NCBI GenBank assembly: GCA_013365325.1 | Contig: JABVXV010000288.1 | Location: forward strand, 17,162 to 81,161 | From: Dipetalonema caudispina | Lineage: Eukaryota > Nematoda > Chromadorea > Rhabditida > Onchocercidae | Length of the DNA: 64,000 nucleotides | Direction: 5' to 3' | Part shown: piece after piece, positions 38,549 to 52,959 of the stretch | Numbering within the stretch: the stretch's first letter is position 1 | Layout: each line of letters begins with the position of its first letter | Notes under the pieces: model-generated | The model's input: the letters and a program-made list of their open reading frames with translations, nothing else | The model's database searches: none | What the model was told of the DNA's origin: nothing | Made by a program: the position numbers and the translations under genes

Positions 38549-39732
38549 GATTTAATACATTTATTATTACTGTTGAAATAGTTTTGATGAATGATGTAAT
38601 GAATTTTATATTTTATTTTATGCACTAATTGAAACGAAAATCAATATCCGATAAATTAATCTAGCTGTCAATCCTATCGAAGCCAATAAAATGGATCATA
38701 ATAAGAGCAATAAATCGTAGGTTTTTCTTTCTATTGAAAGGAAAAAAAAAATACCGCAAACAAATTTACTTGCGAATGTCTATTACGAACTTTTCTTTAT
38801 GGGATTTACTGGAAATACATATCTCTTTATATATCCTCTCTATAAAGCGTTCAGTAATATATTTTATTTCAATGTTAATGATATATGATCCACATGATCT
38901 GAAAATTTTCAAAGAGAAAATGTTTTTTTTTCTAGAAGTTCGAAATTTTAGCAGTTTTCAAGTTGTAAAAAATAAGAAATTACATGTGCAATAACTTTGG
39001 AGCTACTATTGATTTTCCACAGACTTTTGCTTCATTTCCTATTTATGATCGCTTAAATATGATTAATGTTTCAGTACTACCCATCATTCTCATGCAATAA
39101 GACAAATTACTTTTTTCACTAATTATAATTAAATATTAAAAACTTAAAATAATTGTTTACCCCATGATCAGGAAATGAATCTAGGAAAAAATAATACCGA
39201 AGATAAAAATTCAAACTAACTGATGATTCATACGTATCAGCTGATGCTTCAAATTTCAATAATTCCGCTAAGGAAAAAAAAATTGCTTCAATTAATTTAG
39301 GTTGTTGATTCTTGCATTCTTAAACTATGCAAACATGCATGGTACTTGATCATGATCACATTCCACAATTCTTCACTTCAACAATTTATATTCAAAGTTA
39401 TCAAAAGAAGTCAACATTTAGTTATCATCTGATAATTACTAGTAGCAGGTTATTTACTGCAAAAAAAAAATGAAAAAAATAAACAAATACAATATGACTG
39501 ATATTTGTTCAATTATTGCAATCAATCGTTGCAAAAAAAAAAAAGAAAAAAAAAGGTAAGAAAGAATACCAATTGTAGAATAGACATAAAAACAAGTTTG
39601 ATAAAATGATAAGAGTGGAAAGTGAACGTTTTGTTGTTTAATTTCAATATTTTTTCAACGTTTATGACTTGGTAAAAAGGTCAGAAGAGAAAAAGGAACG
39701 AAGGAAGAAGAAGAAATAAATGATGGACGAAT

Positions 39733-39768
39733 TGGAGAGAGGGAGGGAGAGAGAGAGAGAGAGAGAGA
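39733..39768. repeat. (GA)n tract
   Basis: GGGA then GA repeats; one of several purine tracts (also near 15838-15890, 37606-37632 and 47503-47541). Confidence 0.85.
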
Positions 39769-41140
39769 TGAATGATACATTAGGTTATATTATTAGTAAT
39801 GTGAAAGGTTATTAAACAGTAATAAACTTCTCGAAACTTGCTTTTTTTTTCCTTTCTTTCTTCACCTATTTCCTTATTCAAAAATTAAATTCATTTACAC
39901 AACTAATTGTAATGCATTGTTATTTGCAAAATGGAAAATATCGAGGGGTCAACTACCTTTCTTCTTTTCATAAATATTTCACTTCTACTATTACTATTAG
40001 CATCAAATTATGATGATTAAAACTAACCAATAATCATGCTATATATAATATATCGTTTTTAATTATATTTTTTTCTTTAATTTTTAAATGTTATAAGTTT
40101 CAGTATTAAAACATTAATGATTTATCATATTAACAAATATCTGCGGAAATGGGAAAGAAAAATAGGAGAGAGGAAATGATGATATATTTTATAAAAGCAT
40201 ATATTATTCCTATCTTCGGGTATATTTATGATTTTCTAAAACTTATTATATGTAATGATCGTCTTAATTCTTATTTAAAAAATTTCTCTTATCACTTCAT
40301 CAATAATGCTACATTCATATATCATAAAAGCCTGTAATTATCATATCAATTGGTATATTTATTCCAATAAATTGTGGGTTGTAAATTGGATCAGAAAAAT
40401 TTTATTTCGTTACCTTTTCCATGTATTTATATGCATTATGGAACAAAAAAACAAACAATACAATTGCATATTTTTAAATTGAGGGAAAAAAGAAGGAAAA
40501 AAAGAAAGGGTTGATAAGAAATGGAACAAATTATGATGTTAATAATAAGTGTATCGAATTAACTTTTTTAGTTAGTTTCAATTTGATGTTAAGAATTATA
40601 TATAATTGTATGAATTTTTTACAAATTTTCGCATTTCCTTTTTTTTTTCCTTTTTCTTTCTGTAAATTATATTTATGTGAAATGTAATGAATTATCATTT
40701 GACTTTAAAATGCTTGCACAGCAAATTCAATTATTCATATCAGCTTATGCATGCTTTGTTTTCTCTAGTACTTCTTTTCGACGAATTAGTATAATTTGAT
40801 CAAATATCATCATTTATTTTACCTCATATAGATGTATTTGGTAATGATATATTTCGATACACAATTGGTTTAATTGAAATTGTTTCCATTTTATTATCAC
40901 AGTTTATTCTTTCTATTATCACTTCAAGTTATTTTTTCTTTTTTTTTCAAAATTTCATCCTAGAAAATTGATGCCAAAAATGATAACAAAAACTGAAAGC
41001 TTTATGCCAAACACACTTTTTTTGTGATGTAAACATCAAAAAAAAATGAAAAGGTATCATGAAGAAAGAATATATATGTGAAATAATAAACCAAAGCGAT
41101 TTTACAAAATTGAATCAGCTAATGCAAAAAAAATTTAGCT

Positions 41141-44100
41141 TCAAGTTTTGGATTTTGGCAAAGGAGATGGTGGAACTGAAAGTTTACGTTGCGATCGTCG
41201 TCTAATTGAGCCCCTCTTCTCATTGGTTTCAAAAAATTGCTTTAAATACCGAACTCGAAGCTGCTTTTCAGCATGCAAACCATCAATGGGATCCCAATCA
41301 AGATTGGCAGGTTCCTCATCCTCATCTATAACTTCGTCATCCTCATTGAGCTCCATCTTACCAGGCATAGATGCACCGGCTAATGATCGCCTTGGTTCAA
41401 ATGGTTCTTGCAACGATCGTTCCTTCATTTTGATCGTTCCTGTTCGTATTTTCCGTCGAGTCTTAATTGTTTAATTAAACTATAGTAGCAATAAAATGAA
41501 CAAATAGAAAGTAATTTAAACCTCAATTAATTTGTAAAAAAAAAAAATTTCCATACTACAGGGTCAATTTGCATTTCACTTTCCATCGTTTCTATAAATG
41601 GCTTCTGAACAAATTCATCAGTTTCAGTTTGAGTGACAGCTTCTAAGACGTCGTACAGATGAGTTTGAATCTAATCTTACTTCATCCATCCGTACATTAC
41701 GTACCCATAACTTATTAACAACTAATATTTAAATATAAATTTATTAGTGATTACATCAAGAATTTTCATACATTTAAGTTATATTTAAAGCAGATGCAAT
41801 TTTAAAACCGAAGAATTCCACCGTATAGTACCTAAGATTTTACATGTACAATAACCACAAAATTAAAATTCTAGCTAACTGATTTTTAATTATTTAAGTT
41901 TTCAAACAAAATCGATTCTTGAAACTATCGGTGCTTTTTCTCGTCTTCTATTATGCGCAAATTGAAATAAGCAATGCATAAACAATTTCAACAAGTTTGA
42001 AAACTCAATATTCTAAACAATATGAAAAAACAAACCTCATATTCAGAATTTTCCGTAATACATCCACTGTCTCTCAATTCGACTACTTCGGTCTGCATGG
42101 TACTATGAATCAATGTAGGATTAGGACATTGTGCAGCCTCTTCAACCATTTCATTAATTAGAGGATCAGTTACGATTGCTGTATCCAGTAGTGGTATCAT
42201 TAATGTTTGCTCTCCTTTATCATCGCTAAAAATAGCTCAGGTATAAATGATAATTATCTGATGCTTCATCGAAGTTAAAGTGAAAAGTTTTTACAGTATC
42301 ACAAAAATATCTTATACTTTATGTATCATGATTTGTAAAATTACCAAATACTTACAATGATAAAAGACAAGTTTGTACACCCATATCATAGAAAATTGTT
42401 TTTGGAAGAGATAATTCAGTTGATGATTGAATTGGCAAATGTTGTTTAGCTTCAGGCTGCTGTTGAATTGCTTCTTCCACAGTAGCCGTTAGTGTTGTTT
42501 CGTCTATATCTTTAGAAAATAACTTCGGCATGCCGGATTCTTCATCAATATCTGACAAGATTGCAGGAATTTCGATTCCACGTGCTTCAGCATCCTTTTG
42601 CGCCTTCGAAAATACTGACGCTCGTCTATTCTCGCTCCAAAACAAAACGTTCACAAAAATGAGAGTAGCAAAAGGAAATTAAATCAACTAATATTATTAT
42701 TCCAATTCACTGATAACAATAATCATCAGCTCTATCAATCAAGACTTTGATAACAGCAAGAAAAAAAAGACACAAGTGGAAATTTTTAATCGATCAAAAA
42801 AAAAAAAATTTTTTTTAATTCATAAATTTTTTTCCTTCCAATTTCATTGACAATTTAAATTCTTGTTTTTTTTTTTTTTTTTGACTAAACAGATGATTCA
42901 ATTTATAATTAAAATCCGAAATCCCATGTTTACAAGAGTAGTTATTGAGTACATTAAAAATTACCTAAGAAATGACATAAGATATTTAGCTTTCCTATTG
43001 TTACCCCACATTTGCATCATACCCACGGAAGCTCCAACTTCATCATTTCCTTTAAAAAAGTTCAGCAATTAAAGAAGATTGAAAGGAAAAGTTTTTAAAT
43101 TAAGCTAGTATGACATATCAAAATAGATGAAACTAAGAAATATTGTGGTAAAACTTTAACACCAACATTATCTAATTACATATTATAAACAATACTTTGT
43201 TCATAAACTTCTTGAAAGAGGCTCATAAAATTAGTTTCAACTTAAAACTACATTTATTATAGAATTACTTGTTGAAATCAGTGTTTGCGTAATTTTCTAT
43301 CATCGATCCACTGATTTGAGGGACAGTTAGTATTGGGACTTACCTTGATTTAATTTAGATTGATATTCGAGAAATAATTTCAAAAAAACTTTAATGTAAA
43401 AATCCTCTAATGCTGTTTGTATAACACTGATGCACATGCTGACCATTGCAAGACCAAATATCACAAAAATGAAGCACATTATCATTAAACTGCAAAATAG
43501 CTTCCATTAAACACAGTACACAAAAACTTCCAACAAAAATTTCGTAATTTTAAAAGCGCTAATTCTCAACAAAATTTAGATAAAGATTAGAGTGGGAATT
43601 GTTTTAGTTGAAATTATAAAAAAAGATTTTGTAGATTCAAATTAAAACAAAAAATTCCTTCGCATAACACTGATGCATATCCAACACAAAAACTAACTCT
43701 CTTCGTCGTACAGAAAGATCGCCTAATCCAATTGTTGATAAGCTGAAATTTTCCGTGCAAAATTTCAATTATCAAGAGAATTTCTGAATGTGTCAAGAAA
43801 AGTTAGAATTTCGAACTATTAAACCGTTTTTGGAATTGTTGCTCAAATATTGTGCTTAATGAAAGTCAACAGTAAAACCAAATTTCATACTCTCTATTCA
43901 TCAAAAATCCCATGAATTTCCCTTTTAAGTTAAATTAAATTACAAAGTACCATAAATGATTACCTAATAAACATAAAATAACAGCTTTCTGCATAAGTCC
44001 AATCCCGCTCCCATATTTTGAAGAGTCCTGCACATAGGAATATCCAACTGAAAGTGATTCCAATAGCCAGAAGTACAGGTATTCGAGTTGATAGATTAGA

Positions 44101-47100
44101 ATTACTCAATACTGTATCATCAGCATTTATCACCTTTGTATCGTCTTCTTTTACCGAAGCTATAATTTGCCGAAAGTTTAATTCTAATTTTACAAGAAGT
44201 AGTAAATTTTGTATATTAAAATTTATGTCATTTCATTCTTTTCTATTCTATGTTGCAAAACAAAATATCATAGAATAATTTACTTTTGAATTATTTAATA
44301 TTGATATTAAACTATCATGCTTGTTAAAAATATTCAAAGCAAAACTGAAGTAAATAATTGATAAAACTTGCCTTCGATGAATTCATCACCTAAATGAAAC
44401 TTTGGCTCTTTTGAATGATTATCATCATTTTCATTTTCAAGTTCATTATCAGTGCCATCGAATACACCACTTTCAAGCTCTAACAAATCATTTTTGTTTT
44501 GTTGAATTGATGTCTTCTGAGTTTTCCTATCAAATATCCTGCATTGCCTTGATATGAAGTGAACCAATCGAATAGCATTAATCATCGCTTCATATAAAAA
44601 GTTGCCAAGATCTCGAAGTGTGATAAGCATTATTGGTATACCAACGATCCCATAAATCACTGTCATTAGTCGACCACCTGATGTAATACATGCTACATCA
44701 CCATAACCTGTTAAAAAATTATTAAATTTAGAAACTTCTTCAGGAAAATTATTTATTTATTTTAATTTTTTTTTTTTTACCACTCTTCCCTCAAAAATGA
44801 ATAGATCCGAATGGAATAAAATTGTATAGTTCAAGCATTTCTTTTAAATAATTCTTAAAAAAGGTAACATGAATCACGAATATTTGTTCGTTCCGCTATT
44901 GATTCTCATATAACGCCTAAAATATTTCCTGGAAAAGCTGAAGAAAAAGTAAATGGATTAGTTGTCAGCATTTCGTCATAATCTTCATTGTCATACTTAT
45001 TTTTTATTTCAAAAGATTATTGCAAATTCAATAACTTCTTGCACTTATTCTTCAACAGTTTTCCAGTCAAAAGTAGAAAATTGATTTGAATTTTACTTGC
45101 AAAACTCTTAAATCCTACCTATGTAAAATTGAAGTACGATAGAAATTAACGCTTCTTGTAGTATATTGAATAAAAAGCTTTAAATGTAACAATTGATTTT
45201 GAGCAAACAACTAATTAGAACTGATTAAATTTTCCAATAAAATTTAATTATGCATCCGATATATCTTTACCTTTGTTCATATTTAATTATTTTGCAAACT
45301 CCTATGAGAAGCTCCATTTTGAAATGTTTTTGGAAAATATTTGAGAAAAGAAGATGGATGATTATTTCAAATAATTGATGCAGTAACTGTTTGTTATCAG
45401 TGATTGCTTTTTGATCAGCTGTATCAAAGTATTTATCCATGATTGATTGCCTTTTAATCATTTGCTATCCATCACAAAGGAAATCTCAAATTTGCTTGAG
45501 ATTCATTCACATTTAAACCATATCAAAGTATAGTGTGAAAGCTCCGAAGTTAAAGTTATATTATTTTTCATCGTACAGCACAATGAAAACAATGAATCTT
45601 GGAGGAAATGATATCATCCTGGAGGAAATGATTTCATTTTTGCGTTAAAGTAAATGAAACGAATGATTAAGCTAGATTAAATTGAATTTTGATCATAACT
45701 GAATTAAATTAAAATAGGTCAAATTTTGAACTTGTCTAATCCCTGGAATTGAAATTTTAATAAACAGAACGAAATTCCGACCCATCAATGAACTCTTGCA
45801 GAACATACTGCAGTTCTCAAATAAACTTAATATGAAAGTTTTCAAATTTGGAGCTCGTCGGACGATTTAATAATTGTACACAATAAATTAATAATATGTC
45901 GATTTGCTCAGATAAGGTGACATTTACAGCACATATCAAACAGTCCCGAATTTTGTGACTGATATTAGTAATTAAACGCTTCATTTTTATTTACAACCAA
46001 AAAAAAAAAAAAAAAAGTGCCTGCCTTAATTAAGAAAAAATAATATGGTGCAAAAGATATCTTCATATAACCATTTGCTTGAATTACTTGGGTATACTTA
46101 TCATTTATTTGTCTATTTTTCTTTATTACACGAAATTCATATCAACACTTAAGAAATCTCGGGAAAACATTGAAATGAATGTATCTCACTCTTTCTCCAC
46201 ATAAATACCAAAAATTAACTTATTCTTTCCTGTCTTTGCATATTTTAAAAGAAATTTATGTTCAGTCGGAAATTTTGCATTTATAACAGTCATTCAGCTT
46301 CAGAAAGAAACCGTTTTTTTCTTTTTCTTTTTTCTTTTTTATTTGTTAAATTCCATAACATGCAACGTATTGCTGCAAATGCACTACATACGTAAATTAA
46401 AATCCTCGTTCATTTTTCATCAGGTAATCTTAGCTTCGCGTTATCGTTAATTGGAACTGTGCAGGGAAGCCAATTAAACTTTGCAGATAAGAAATAATCA
46501 TTGAGCTAATGATGTTCCAAAAAAATCTTTCATCATTATTTAGGGATTTCCAGAACGGATATTTCCATTAAAAGATTCTGCTTCATTTAACATTATTTAA
46601 CTTGCTGTTTAGTTGCGATTTTTAACAAAAAAAAGAAAAGAAAAAAAAAAACTGAAATATGTACGACATGCAGTAAACACTGTTTCTGCTTTTTAATGTA
46701 ATTTCATATCTAATCAATTATCGAATATTAAATAAATGCTAAATACTTATTATGCACCTTTTTGTCAGGTAAATAAATTACATTCGCAATAAATTTAAGG
46801 TATTTCGGAATTTAATTTGCAATATTCTTTGTTCTTTGCAATGTTATTTCATAAAAATTTTAATTAATTCTTGCAAATACTTATATCAAAAATGTTTGTA
46901 CAATGTTCATATAGTTGCACTTCTATTTGTTAAACATATAGCATACAGTAAGCATTTAATGAATCGATCCATTAATTTTTAATTGATATTATAAATTATA
47001 TATGCTGAATTTTTGCAAATCATGTAAGTTCACAAATTTCTCCCACATTACTATGCAGAAATTAAGTATAAAATTGATTGAACAGTTTTTTTTTTCTTAA

Positions 47101-47456
47101 ATAAACTTTTTCAACTTTATTATTTTAAAGTACACGCTATGAAAACATCAAATTACTTGGCCAATCAGCGAATCCTTAGATTTCCTTTATCATTCTTTTT
47201 TTAAAATCAACTTGAATTATTACTAATTTTCCCTTCATAGACCATTCTTTTATGATTCCAATTTATTTCGAATTTTCTTCGTTTTTTTTTCCCCAATTCA
47301 ATGCTGATAATAAGCTAAGAAATAATTTACTATTTCAATAAATGCAAAAAAAAAGCTTCATGAACATGAATTATTTTAAATTTTCTGTTGAAAAAAAATT
47401 TAAAAAGTTATGTAATTAAACCTGATAAAATGTAAAGTGAAATCTATTTATTATAC

Positions 47457-47545
<89 letters not shown>

Positions 47546-49278
47546 ATGCGAAATGTTAGTTGTATTTACTACAAGTGTTAACGAATAAATGTTGATTGAT
47601 GAATCATTTGCAGTGGGTCTGACATTTTTCGTTGAACCATTTTTTCAATTTCAGTTCCAACTTTGTGGTTGTAACGAAAGAAGCGAAAGAATCGGATAAT
47701 TTACATAATGCGAGAGTTGTTAAATGCCAAAATAGAATTCATTGTTAAACTTTTTTTTTTTTTTGTTTTTTGAATTTGATTGCATGGTTGAATATTTTAA
47801 ATTGGCTACGAAAAAAAAGGACAAATGCTTTTTAGATAATTTAATTCCTATAATTAGAGCTTATCCCAATGGACCAAAAAAAAGAGCGTTTCAGGAGGTA
47901 AGAAGAAGTGATCCGGAAAATTTAGTCATATGTCTGAAAAGCATTCGTTGTTGGAAAGCATTAAAATGAAGTAATCTGAGATGGTTAACAAAGGCGAATT
48001 CCTGTTTGTTTTTTTCTTTTTTTTTTTTTCAAAACCTAAAATGACAGGTTTTTTTTCAAGCCGAAAAGTTGGTTCATTTTTATTTAGTTAGTTTAGGAAT
48101 TTAGTTTTTATCACTAGAACAAGTGTCAGTCGCAGAAATATAAAATACTGCAAATTGATTTTCATCATTCTGTTGATTACTACTGCCTGCCACTAATTCC
48201 AAAATTTAATATCAATAATGTTCATCACTGGACTGAATTTTTCAATAGAAAAAGTTGGTCGAATTGAAAAAACCAAAAGTTTAATATATGATTGCCTAAG
48301 ACTTAATTTTTTGATTACAAAGATTTTAAACTTTTCATTTATCGTCATAACACACAGATTTATCAAAGGAAGTGCATAATGAATCTATCAAATATAACAT
48401 TATAATTGTACATTTAAGATGTGATAAATTTATGGTCCATTAAAGCTTATAAAAGTTCAATATTTCAACAAATTAGCCAATTAGCAAACTTTTTTGCTTA
48501 CACACCAAATGACTTTTTTGAAATTATTACCTTGTTTTGTTTTCTTTACTTCACATTAACTTTCCTTTCTCCCGGAACACTTTTTCCTTGCCGAAATTTC
48601 ATTCTTACTTTTGATAATTATCAAACTGATCAAGAGGCTATTTAAGTAACATTACAAAATAATCCTTTATTCATCAATTTCATCACTGTGTGTCTCAAAC
48701 AAAGACATCATGGAGCTTTTTTTTTTTTTTTTTTTTTGCTGATAAAAGTGAAAAAGAGAAATCTAATCTTTACACAAAATTTATTGTTGTAAACTGCAAG
48801 AAAAGCTGTATCTTAAATAATTAATCAATTAATTGTTGAATTTTCAATCATACATCAAAATTTGACACTTTCTTATAAACAAACAAATAAATCTAACGCC
48901 AGCTGTTTGATATTTCAATTTAAAGCTATAACACAATTGTTAATTATTTGTCATTTAGTACACACACACACACACACACACACATACACACACGCATACA
49001 CACGTGTACACTTCGCAGATTAAGGTTTTTTTTTTTTTATTATAAATAAAGAAAAAAAGGGTACTGTATGTGAAGTATGATTTATTATAACAGAAAAAAA
49101 AAGATTGAGCATTTTCATCAAAAATCTCAAAATATACAAGAAAAGTTAGAAATAAGAATAGAAAATTAAGAGGGTAGAAGGGGAAAAAAATTACCATTTT
49201 TAAACTCCACAGTAAAATTTTGTTGGCAATAGTTAAAATATAGAGGTAAAATCTATTGTAGTCCAAAAACTTTGTGCC

Positions 49279-49315
<37 letters not shown>

Positions 49316-52300
49316 TATAACAATATAAATCTTGGATATAATTTAGTTTTACAAATGAAATTGACATTTTCGAAAGTTCGCGAGAAATTCCACTACAAGA
49401 ATATTTATAGCATGGAAAATGGCAAATATCTTATGCTTATTGTTTTCTTTTTTAATATTTCTTTTATTTTTAATTTTTATTTACTTTTAATTTCTTTTCT
49501 CCATCATCAAATTCTATTAAAGATAACCAAAAAAAAAAAAAAATTCAACCATCGCATTTAATAATTACAAGACATATTTCCCTGATCCTTTTTCCTCAAA
49601 TGTTACCTATAATTAAATATATTACAGAGAAGATTGTTCCTGTAGAAGTAGCAGTGATGCTATATTATTCTATACTAATTAGATAAAATTACCCATATAT
49701 TTCTTCTAAAAAAAAAAAAAAAAAGAAAAGTCATAGAGAAGGTATGTGAAGATATAATTAGTACAACTTCATGTTTCTAAATATTTCTAAAAAGTGCGTA
49801 AGAATTTATGTTCAGTAATTAATGGTGGCAATGTGCACCTAATGCAAATAAATTTTCAACGTGAAATACGAATATATTTAGAGCAATTACATCTAATAAA
49901 TTATTGTTTCAATATTTCAACTTCAATAATACTCTGATTTATTGACACATGAATTTTTTTTTTTGTCACTAAAGATATGTTATATTTCTTTTTAGCTAAA
50001 TTAACCATGTGTTAAAATTAATGATCGCTAAAAGCCTATTTTAATTAGGATAATTATATTCATATAATTTTTTGATATCAAAAGTATTGAAATTTATAGA
50101 TTTGCTGATTCTCGGAAAATAATTTCAAATTAATGATAATATTAGGAAAATAAAAAAAAAAAAAAGACAATCACATAACATTTTGTCTAACTTGAAAAAT
50201 TTAAGATATTTTGTTAAATATTTATTTAACCATCCCTATTTGGTTGATTTCGTCATTTTGTATTTCAATTTCTTCACACTAATATTAAATGGACTTCTGC
50301 TTAAAATTGATTTGTGCAACAAAAAAAAAAAAAAATTGTTGTTATCAAGTAGTAGTATGCTTTTACTTTGGGAATAATTTTCCAATCCATCGTTCCGTAA
50401 ATATCGAGAAAAAGCATTAAATTTTCTGAAGTTGACGAACATGGCTTTTTTTTTTTTTTTTTTTTTTTTTTTGGGAGAGAGAGATGATGATACAAAGGTA
50501 TAGAAGGATGGGGGAGGGGAGAGGAGGAATTTATACAATACAATTTGTTAATAATTACGATCGTTGTTGCACTGGTGATACTTGAAGCAAAGTTACACTT
50601 TAAAACCAACTAACACCAATTCAACCAATTTCAACACTTCAATCCTATTCTGCCATCTAATATTTTGAAATCTTATTTTATTAGTGTTCGATCAGCACGT
50701 ATCACCATCAGCAATATAGCATGAAATTTAACATATGAACTGTTTAACTAAAAAATTATGCAATAATTTGAAATTGGATAAAATATATTTATCTTAAGAG
50801 ATCTATCAAATGTTGTTATTAGATATTTTATGAATGCAAATAAAATAATTCTTTTTCCTTTATGTATTTTTACATTTACAATAATAAAATACTTAGTGGT
50901 AATGATAAAAAAAAGAAAAGAAATCAATGAAGATGAATGAATTAAATATGAGTGTTAAAATATTATTATACTTCCCAATTGTAATAATTAAATTAACTTG
51001 AAAAAAAGTTTTTTTTTTCCCTTTTTTCAAGTGACAAGATTTTTTCATATTTTACCAGTAATATTTTACTCGATTTACAATCATATCATCTTAATGAATG
51101 ATTAGTATGAATGATCGTTTCTGTTTTTGGCTTTTGCTTCCTCTCTGCCAGATTTTTTTTTCCTTCTATTTCATCATATATATTAAACTTAGTTTTGACA
51201 AACTAAAAAGAAAAAAAAATATTGTTTTCGTTTCCAAGAATAAAAAAAAAGAGTTAATTGTTTAAAATTCAGAATTCTAAGCTTGAGCCTCAGCATCAAT
51301 TATTTTAAACTTTTATCAAATGGCAACAATGAAATTGAACTGTTCAAATTAAAACCTCTTTTTTTTTTTTTGATTGTGATTTTATTCAAACAATAAGCGT
51401 CAGCTGCATCGATGAGTTTACAAAATGTATTGTACCATGAATCATTTTTCGAATGAAATCGTAAGCAAGTGAATGAAAAAGTTTCTTGCAACAGCTGACT
51501 AAACGAATCACTGACGCATATAATAATAACAACTAAAGGATCTCAATTAATGAATTGGAATTTTTAAAGAGAAAAAACCAAGAAGAAGGCATAATCAATC
51601 ATACATCTCTATGAGTCGTGGATCAAGAGAATTTCAACAAAATGTTGTCAATATAAATTAGAAGGATCATACACAATTGCACATAATGTGCCTCATCAAT
51701 AAAAAAGGAACAAAATTTCTAAGAATTAAACTATTTGCAACTTTTTAGGAATTATTATAATGTTGGCAAAGATTATTTCAACTTTTCCCTCATAAATTGT
51801 ACGTTTTTCTGTTTTATGAGATTATTACAGAAAATAATTTGTCATTAACATGGAATTGGAGGAAACTGAAAAAAATTATTTCTAAAAATTTGTGAAATTT
51901 CTGAACTTCATACAATCAATACCCTTCTTCATTTCCTCAAAATTTCAGCAAGCCCAAGAAAGGATGATGCTTCACTAATCTTTTCATTCGCATCATCATG
52001 CAAAATCTCTATCTTTCTCTTATCAACTGTTAAGCCCTATCAAAATTTCTTCTTTGATTTATTGTCATTTCATTCCCACTCTAATGTTAAATAAAATGGA
52101 TGATATTAGCTTGAAATTTTTATGTTACTCGCCGACCTTTATTGAATTTTGAGGAGTTACAGTCAGAAATCAGTTACAAAATGCAATTAATTAACAAATT
52201 TAAACCGTCTATAACGAAAAGACCTTTAATAAAATGGTGTATAGATTTCGAAAGTAGCAAACTTGTAGTATTATGCAGACTGATTCTATGCTATGGAATC

Positions 52301-52959
52301 GTTTTAATAGATTTAAAAAAAATAAACAAACCGATTGTTGTGAGAATCGTGCCAGAATAATACAAAGCAGTTGTAAGGGACCATTCTGACCGATTACTAA
52401 ATGAAACTCCAATTTGTCGATGTAAATAGTCAATGGCTTTCTTCAACAAAAATTTCCGATGCTGAGATGCTTCGACATCGTATATTTCATCGAGCTGTTT
52501 GAGAAACAGTTCCCTTTCATGAATATAAAATTTATATTCATGCAATTTTCGAGCCTCATCTGAGGGTCCCTCAAGCCACAGGAATAACAGCGCTCCAAAG
52601 AACATATAAATTATCATGAATGCCAATGAGAATAAATAGTTGAGATGTAGGAGTTTGTACGACCGTTTGATTCGTTTGAGCCGCGTATCGGTTACGGGAG
52701 TTACTACCCTGTCAACATTCTGTGCAACCTCACTAGTAGGCGCAACGGACGTTTCTTTGATTAATGAGATCTTTGACACGTTTGAGCCTTGTTGCTTACC
52801 ATCACCATCATTACAACTTTGACGGGATGAAACAGAATATGATCTGAGAACCACCTCTGAACTTGGCGAAGTAAGTGTTGCACAACCATCCACACTAGGA
52901 TTGATACACGCAAATGACGATGATGCCAAGTTACGGTTGCGTGTCAACAAAATCGACAT
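41141..52959 (-). CDS. Two-pore-domain potassium channel (TWK/K2P family), 10 exons, 779 aa
   Basis: Exons 52332-52959, 44372-44707, 43964-44159, 43698-43742, 43344-43489, 42965-43049, 42356-42634, 42036-42225, 41557-41670 and 41141-41461; 2340 nt. Order: about 100-residue polar N-terminus; M1 (LNYLFSLAFMIIYMFFGALLF, about 106-128) with the LWLEGP motif; pore 1 TTIGYGD (about 207-213); M2; acidic loop; M3; pore 2 LSTIGLGD (about 388-395); M4 (MCFIFVIFGLAMVSM); and a long acidic cytoplasmic tail ending RRRSQRKLSVPPSP, rich in possible kinase sites. Known: K2P channels carry background K+ current and set resting potential in nerve and muscle. Exon 2 ends with a GC donor (GAAG|GCAAGT), required for frame. 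Exon 9's end is ambiguous by three bases (41557 or 41560). Intron 1 is 7.6 kb. The particular TWK orthologue is not determined. Confidence 0.92.
45598..45637. repeat. Two tandem copies of a 20-bp unit
   Basis: CTTGGAGGAAATGATATCAT is followed directly by CCTGGAGGAAATGATTTCAT (18 of 20 bases match). Small local duplication in the K2P intron. Confidence 0.85.
47455..47541. repeat. Compound (AT)n-(GA)n microsatellite
   Basis: About 48 bases of AT repeats with one GT interruption run into about 38 bases of GA repeats. Confidence 0.95.
48960..48993. repeat. (CA)n microsatellite
   Basis: CA repeats with single TA and CG interruptions. Confidence 0.9.
49280..49313. repeat. (ATT)n microsatellite
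   Basis: Eleven consecutive ATT triplets in the K2P intron; the poly-Tyr frame across it is not a gene. Confidence 0.95.

Larger units (their letters stand above)
32306..41140. other. Long gene-poor AT-rich region
   Basis: About 8.8 kb with no complete gene. Contents: a coding-like plus-strand stretch at 33050-33378; one exon-like minus-strand segment at 33620-33702; a (TC)n tract at 34289-34311 next to a 33-base A run; (GA)n near 37606-37632 and 39733-39768; CAG/CAA triplets at 37774-37821; and a tandem duplication at 38469-38548. The rest is A/T runs with stops in every frame. It is upstream of the secreted-protein gene and downstream of the K2P channel. Confidence 0.5.
44708..52331 (-). 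other. Intron 1 of the K2P channel, 7.6 kb
   Basis: It separates the first half of pore 1 (TTI|G) from GYGD. AT-rich, with a compound (AT)n(GA)n microsatellite (47455-47541), a CA repeat (48960-48993), an ATT repeat (49280-49313), a 30-base T run (50443-50472) and a 20-bp tandem duplication (45598-45637). Exon-like fragments occur on the plus strand near 47655-47897 and on the minus strand near 51345-51500, but none could be built into a gene or joined to the channel frame. Confidence 0.6.

Noticed and set aside
47655..47969. Plus-strand exon-like pieces inside K2P intron 1 (DNLIPIIRAYPNGPKKRAFQ with acceptor and donor; preceding SNFVVVTKEAKESDNLHNAR).
   Set aside because: The two pieces cannot be joined in one frame with the available splice sites, and no flanking exons, start or known motif were found. 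Dibasic KKR hinted at a neuropeptide precursor but there is no signal peptide or repeated peptide.
51345..51500. Minus-strand frame QLLQETFSFTCLRFHSKNDS... within K2P intron 1, with an acceptor-like TTTAGTCAG.
   Set aside because: It would interrupt the pore-1 motif TTIGYGD if spliced into the channel, and ends in a Lys run from an A tract.
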